Assembly: GCF_025311495.1 (NCBI RefSeq)
Contig: NZ_CP104398.1
Span: 1,612,001-1,676,000 of the forward strand
DNA length: 64,000 nt
From: Limosilactobacillus oris
GTDB taxonomy: Bacteria; Bacillota; Bacilli; Lactobacillales; Lactobacillaceae
Reading direction: 5' to 3'
The notes under the pieces are model-generated. The model had not been told where the DNA came from and did not search any database. It worked only from the letters and a program-made list of their open reading frames with translations. A program made the position numbers and the translations under genes. Of the stretch, positions 59,201 to 64,000 are shown piece by piece (positions within the stretch are counted from its first letter, which is position 1; every line of letters begins with the position of its first letter).

Positions 59201-59986
59201 AGACTGGTTTACCATACCCGGCCCTACGAGGTGGAGAAGGGCCAGGTCAACGCCCTGTATGAGGACTGGCTTAAACGGGTCCGGCCCAACGTTGAGAATG
59301 GCAGTTTCAAGGAGTTTAAACGCAACGTGGCGGCAATTGTCCATGACTTTGACACGGTTCCGCAACGTGCCGTGGTCAAGCCAAAGGTCGGCGTTGTCGG
59401 TGAAATTCTCGTTAAATATTCGCCGATTACCAATAACGACATTGTCGGGACCATCGAAGCCGAGGGGGCCGAAACGGTGGTTCCCGACATCGTGGGCTTC
59501 ATGAACTACTCCCTCTATAACCAGGTCTACCGTCACCGCCACCTGGGCGCCAAAAAGAGCTCGGAAATCTTTGCGGAGGTCCTGCTGAAGCTGATTCGGC
59601 AGGCCGAGAAGCCAATGGATGAGGCGCTGCGGGCTTCAGACCGGTTCGAAGGGATTACGCCGTGGGAAGATGTCGTCGCCGGGGCCGAGCCGGTACTGTC
59701 GCTCGGTAACATGACCGGGGAGGGCTGGTTCCTGCCGGCAGAAATGGTGGAACTCCTCCGCTCCGGTGTTAACAACATCGTCTGCATGCAGCCGTTTGGT
59801 TGTCTGCCGAACCACATCGTCGGCAAGGGGATGCTCAAGGAGCTGCGCCGTGAGTATAAGGGCGCCAACCTGATGCCGATTGACTACGATCCCGGTGCGT
59901 CGGTGGTTAACCAGCTGAACCGGATTCGCTTGATGATGGCAACTGCCAAGAAAGGGCTGGCTCAGGAGAGTGTCAAGCAAAGCTGA
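56225..59986 (+). pseudogene. 2-hydroxyacyl-CoA dehydratase activase-related giant protein, 5'-deleted and with a nonsense codon
   Basis: The intact family member is about 1400 residues, with two BadF/BcrA-type ASKHA ATPase domains, a cysteine-rich part and DUF2229/HgdB-like regions. Here the first domain begins in its middle ([20 protein letters not shown]). The second domain has [27 protein letters not shown] and the cluster Cys in [11 protein letters not shown]. The frame is interrupted by TAA at 57194-57196 in the segment SKVKQV*KEGATIGD, where Gln (CAA) would be expected. From 57197 to 59986 the remaining ~930 residues are open, with CGGCANNC and QPFGCLPNHIVGKG near the end. No promoter or ribosome site precedes the remnant. 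Confidence 0.87.
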
Positions 59987-59999
59987 ATGGTTGTAGGGT

Positions 60000-60050
60000 A
60001 GCGAAAACGCCGAAAAACGGTCTTAGTCATCGTTTTTTCGGCGTTTTGCT
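60000..60050. terminator. Bidirectional terminator
   Basis: AGCGAAAACGCCGAAAAACG / CGTTTTTTCGGCGTTTTGCT arms. The stop codon of the YolD gene falls in the loop, so its last codons form part of the stem. Confidence 0.75.
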
Positions 60051-60476
60051 TTTCCTAATTTCCTTCAAATTGCGGATGACCACGGACTTGCCATCGCGAA
60101 AACGAAGCCGCTGCCGGCGCCAGTCAACGGCAACCAGCTGGCCGGTGTAGCTTTCATAGTAGCCGCTGGCACCGTTAAAGTAGGTCAGCTTTACTTGCGG
60201 CCAGGGACGTTGGGCTGCCAGGGCTTGGATTTTCTTGGTGAGGGCCGCTAGTTGGGAACGACTCAGGTAATCCTTGTTAGCGTAGCGTTTTGCCGTCTTA
60301 TCAAGGAGCTCCTTATAGCCGGTCAGGGCGGCGAAGGGGGCGAACTGACCGGCCCGGTCGACCTGGGGCATTGGCAGGTGGGCCCGGGAGACGTGGCGGG
60401 GAACGTCCATAATATCCTGGTAGCGGCTCGTATCGTTAAATTGCTTTTGTTCTGCTTCCCATTGCTGCTGGTCCAT
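60027..60476 (-). CDS. YolD-like family protein
   Basis: A 149-residue protein with the YolD block (DIMDVPRHVSRAHLPMPQVD, residues 21-40, then RAGQFAPFAALTGYKELL) and a C-terminal beta-rich part. It is encoded directly after a Y-family polymerase gene with a one-base overlap (TAATG), an arrangement usual for YolD/UmuC-like SOS pairs in Firmicutes. It is a presumed accessory of the polymerase; biochemical role unknown. Confidence 0.88.
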   Translation of the reverse strand: MDQQQWEAEQKQFNDTSRYQDIMDVPRHVSRAHLPMPQVDRAGQFAPFAALTGYKELLDKTAKRYANKDYLSRSQLAALTKKIQALAAQRPWPQVKLTYFNGASGYYESYTGQLVAVDWRRQRLRFRDGKSVVIRNLKEIRKSKTPKKR

Positions 60477-61990
60477 TATGCCTGGTGGCCTCCAATCTCC
60501 TTGTTGCGTTTCCTGGCGACAGCACCGTCCTTCAAGTCGGCCGCCCGAATGATTGAGTTCTTCCCGAACTGGTCTTGCAAGCGCAGGATCATCTTCTGCA
60601 CCTGCTGATCCCGCTGCCGCTGTTCCTGTTTGGCGACTGCCTCGGCAACGTGCTGATGGGGATTAGTGAAGAGGTCGAGCTGTTCGCTGTGGGTCATTTG
60701 CGCTGCCACCGCCTGTTTAACGAGGTTGTTGGCCGTCACGGTCACGCGGCGGATGAGGAGGTCCGGGTTGACCTTGCCTTGGAAGGAAGTTAGAAAGTGG
60801 CTGGTTAGTTCACGAGGGGAAGCAGTCGGTAAGGGAAGACTAAAGGCGTCGTGTGCCGGGTGCGGAACCTCCCGACCATAAAAGTCGGTGACGGTGGCCC
60901 CGTGGAAACTGCGGCCCTGGTGGAGGCTCTGGACGTCGTAGTTGATGGTGAGCGAAAAACGGTCCGCGACCAGGTCCCGCTTGACCATCTGGAGGCTGAG
61001 CATGTCAACCATTTCCCGGACAACCAGCCGTCCTTCCTGGTACTGGTAAGGCTTGGGGAGGACGATGCTGGAGTAGATGCCATGGTGGTCGGAACGGTAG
61101 TTTTTGATGTCAGCCATTGTGGCGGACTCATAACCCCAGGCGTGGTCGATGATTAGTTCGGCATTCTTGCCGAACTCCCGGTAGAGGACCTCCTCGTTTA
61201 AGGGGTCTGAGAGTTTGCCAAGCGAGCACCGGGCAACATCACCCATCGTGTGCAGGCCGAGCTTATTCAACCGCTTGGCGTAACCCCGGCCGATCCGCCA
61301 GAAGTCGGTCAGCGGTTCGTGGGCCCAGAGGTAACGGCGGTATGATGATTCGTCCATTTGCGCAATCCGGACGCCGTCTTCATCAGCCGGGATCCGCTTG
61401 GCGACGATGTCCATCGCTACTTTAGCCAGGTAGAGGTTAGTACCGATCCCGGCCGTGGCGGTGATTTTGGTCTCGAGCTGGATTGTCTGGATGATTTCCT
61501 TAGCGAGGGCGTGGGCGGAAACATGGTGCTCCTGCAAGTAGTCCGTGACGTCCATCAAGACCTCATCGATCGAGTAGGGATGAATCATCTCCGGCGGCAG
61601 GTAGCGCAGGTAAATTTCGTAAATCTCAGCGCTCTTTTGCAGGTAGAAGGTCATCCGGGGTGGAACAATCTTAAAGCCGATCTGCAAGCGGGGGTTGCGA
61701 AGCAGCTGGGGCCGGTAGACCGACTTAAACTTGGTCAGACGGTGGTCGGGCGCCTGCTTAGCCCGCTCCCGGTTCAACCGTTCGACGATTTGCTCGACCT
61801 CAAAAAGCCGGGGCCGGCCGGGGACCCCGAAGCGTTTGAGGGCTGGGGAAACGGCCAGGCAGATGGTTTTGCTCGTGCGGGATTCATCTGCTACTACTAG
61901 GTTGGTAGTCAGGGGGTTCAGATGGTGCGCCGCGCACTCGGCGGAGGCGTAAAATGATTTGAGATCAATCGCTAAGTATGTCCGGGCCAC
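60476..61990 (-). CDS. Y-family (UmuC/DinB-like) translesion DNA polymerase
   Basis: A 504-residue error-prone polymerase of the Gram-positive UvrX/UmuC group. The palm metal site appears as the Asp in YLAIDLKSFYASAE (about residue 9) and the catalytic acidic pair in YSIDEVLMDVTDYL (about 143); SIDE is the family hallmark. A helix-hairpin-helix (FWRIGRGYAKRLNKLGLHTM region, about 235) and the little-finger domain follow. GTG 61990 has AAAGGAGGAGTCCTATC upstream. A LexA-type box overlaps its promoter, so induction by DNA damage is expected. Confidence 0.93.
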   Translation of the reverse strand: MARTYLAIDLKSFYASAECAAHHLNPLTTNLVVADESRTSKTICLAVSPALKRFGVPGRPRLFEVEQIVERLNRERAKQAPDHRLTKFKSVYRPQLLRNPRLQIGFKIVPPRMTFYLQKSAEIYEIYLRYLPPEMIHPYSIDEVLMDVTDYLQEHHVSAHALAKEIIQTIQLETKITATAGIGTNLYLAKVAMDIVAKRIPADEDGVRIAQMDESSYRRYLWAHEPLTDFWRIGRGYAKRLNKLGLHTMGDVARCSLGKLSDPLNEEVLYREFGKNAELIIDHAWGYESATMADIKNYRSDHHGIYSSIVLPKPYQYQEGRLVVREMVDMLSLQMVKRDLVADRFSLTINYDVQSLHQGRSFHGATVTDFYGREVPHPAHDAFSLPLPTASPRELTSHFLTSFQGKVNPDLLIRRVTVTANNLVKQAVAAQMTHSEQLDLFTNPHQHVAEAVAKQEQRQRDQQVQKMILRLQDQFGKNSIIRAADLKDGAVARKRNKEIGGHQA

Positions 61991-62024
61991 GATAGGACTC
62001 CTCCTTTCATGATTTCACCTATAC

Positions 62025-62060
62025 ATTATACGAAAAACCACCGACGGGAACAAGTGTTTG
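62025..62060 (-). promoter_or_regulatory. Promoter with LexA (SOS) box of the polymerase-YolD operon
   Basis: Minus-strand CAAACACTTGTTCC (62047-62060) matches the Gram-positive LexA box CGAACRNRYGTTYC at 12 of 14 positions. It overlaps a weak -35 (TTGTTC) that is 17 bases from a perfect TATAAT (62025-62030). Confidence 0.68.
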
Positions 62061-62070
62061 TGCCGCTGAC

Positions 62071-62099
62071 TTGCCTTTTTGCCGAGAAGCGGCTAAAAT
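62071..62099 (+). promoter_or_regulatory. Promoter of the trpS T-box transcript
   Basis: TTGCCT (62071-62076), 17-base spacer, TAAAAT (62094-62099). Confidence 0.55.
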
Positions 62100-62105
62100 A
62101 TAAGC

Positions 62106-63309
<1,204 letters not shown>

Positions 63310-63325
63310 TTTCAAATTAAAGTTG

Positions 63326-63357
63326 CCGGCTCCCGTTGTCCACGGGAGTCGGTTTTT
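63326..63357 (+). terminator. Terminator of trpS
   Basis: CCGGCTCCCG / CGGGAGTCGG stem followed by T5. Confidence 0.82.
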
Positions 63358-63471
63358 AGGTCAAATAAAATTTCGTGATGCCGGGAACAATTAGTGTTTC
63401 ACGGAACGGAACATGGTAACATAAAGGGGATAGTTTTTTAGAATTAAATTGAAGTAGCGGAGGTGAAAATA

Positions 63472-64000
63472 GTGGAAAACCTCGCAATTGTTGACCTCGG
63501 CTCTAACTCGGCGCGCATGGCAATCACAGAAGTGGCTCCGGATGGCCGGTTTCGGGAAATTAAGCGGGTAAAGGAAAATACCCGGTTATCAGAGGGCATG
63601 GGCCGTGAGAAAATGCTCCAGGAGCCCGCAATGCAGCGGACAATCGAAGCCCTCAAACGCTTTAAGCAGCTCTACCAAAGTGTTCCCGGTGTCAAGGTCC
63701 GGGCAATTACTACGGCGGCGGTTCGCCAGGCCCGTAACCGTCAGGAGTTCCTTGAGCGGGTTGAACGGGAAGTTGGCATCCAGCTCCAGGTCCTGTCGGG
63801 TAAAAAAGAGGCCTATTACGATTACTTAGGGGTAGTGCGGACCCTGAAGCTAAACCACTGTTTGATTTTAGATGTTGGTGGCGCGAGTTGCGAACTGGTC
63901 CTGGTGCAACAGCGCCGGGCTCGGAACATGATTTCAATCCCGGTAGGGGCAGTCAACCTATCCGAACAGTTTCACTTAAATGGCTACGTACGGTCAGCGG
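63472..64000 (+). CDS. Ppx/GppA-family exopolyphosphatase, N-terminal part
   Basis: The frame starts at GTG 63472 after CGGAGGTGAAAATA and runs off the right edge, giving 176 residues. The ASKHA phosphatase motifs AIVDLGSNSARMAI (phosphate-1, about residue 5) and LILDVGGASCELVL (phosphate-2, about 128) are clear, and TTAAVRQARNR lies between them. Such enzymes degrade polyphosphate or pppGpp. Only the first half of a normal ~300 to 500-residue protein is visible. Confidence 0.9.
   Translation, partial: MENLAIVDLGSNSARMAITEVAPDGRFREIKRVKENTRLSEGMGREKMLQEPAMQRTIEALKRFKQLYQSVPGVKVRAITTAAVRQARNRQEFLERVEREVGIQLQVLSGKKEAYYDYLGVVRTLKLNHCLILDVGGASCELVLVQQRRARNMISIPVGAVNLSEQFHLNGYVRSA

Overview
The window looks like chromosome from a Gram-positive lactic acid bacterium, most likely a relatively GC-rich heterofermentative lactobacillus of the Limosilactobacillus type. 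That assignment is inferred from gene content rather than from a marker gene. The supporting content is T-box leaders in front of methionine-uptake and trpS genes, L-2-hydroxyisocaproate dehydrogenase, a PanE-type reductase, MurT/GatD, HelD, IS30-family elements, GH36 and GH42 galactosidases, and strong AGGAGG ribosome binding sites. Most of the DNA is GC-rich; the stretch from about 27.7 to 37 kb is clearly more AT-rich.

Layout. 0-2.7 kb: the end of a DUF3427 helicase gene, then a GntR/YtrA-type regulator with an ABC ATPase and permease. 2.8-3.85 kb: an IS30 element. 3.9-7.9 kb (minus): a metal operon, P1B ATPase - ferrochelatase - MntH. 8-10.1 kb (minus): murT-gatD for peptidoglycan amidation. 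10.4-12.2 kb: a decayed SDR/KdgT pair. 12.5-14.1 kb: an Rpn-type nuclease remnant coupled to a DeoB-like protein lacking its catalytic motifs. 14.4-17 kb: msrB, an orphan galactitol IIC and two tiny membrane proteins. 17.1-21.2 kb (minus): T-box - metQ - metN - metI - M20 peptidase. 21.3-27.6 kb: a LacI regulator, VOC protein, Zn alcohol dehydrogenase, HicDH, MFS efflux pump and TauE-type exporter. 27.6-32.4 kb: an AT-rich GH42/MFS/AraC cassette between identical 61-bp direct repeats. 32.5-37 kb (minus): nagA-nagB-rpiR with a broken nanE, cut at its start by a second IS30 copy that itself has a nonsense codon. 37-41.5 kb: two amino-acid permeases, a gamma-glutamyl hydrolase and endonuclease III. 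41.6 kb: tRNA-Thr(GGT). 42-49 kb: M20 peptidase, FAD oxidoreductase, SDR, PanE-like reductase, a ClC pseudogene and a cation/proton antiporter. 49-53 kb: HelD, Ndk and a DUF915 hydrolase. 53-60 kb: AraC regulator/alpha-galactosidase pair, followed by a large decayed 2-hydroxyacyl-CoA dehydratase-activase gene. 60-62 kb (minus): an SOS-type Y-family polymerase with YolD. 62-64 kb: T-box-trpS and the start of a Ppx/GppA phosphatase.

Two themes stand out. The first is gene decay in accessory catabolism: nanE, kdgT, an SDR, a ClC channel, the dehydratase activase and an IS30 transposase all carry visible lesions. The second is intact genes that have lost textbook catalytic residues (GatD and the DeoB-like protein). 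I found no CRISPR array, prophage or recognisable defence island, and no single region that I can defend as a wholly new system. The best candidates for new biology are the Cys-less GatD and the motif-less DeoB-like protein.
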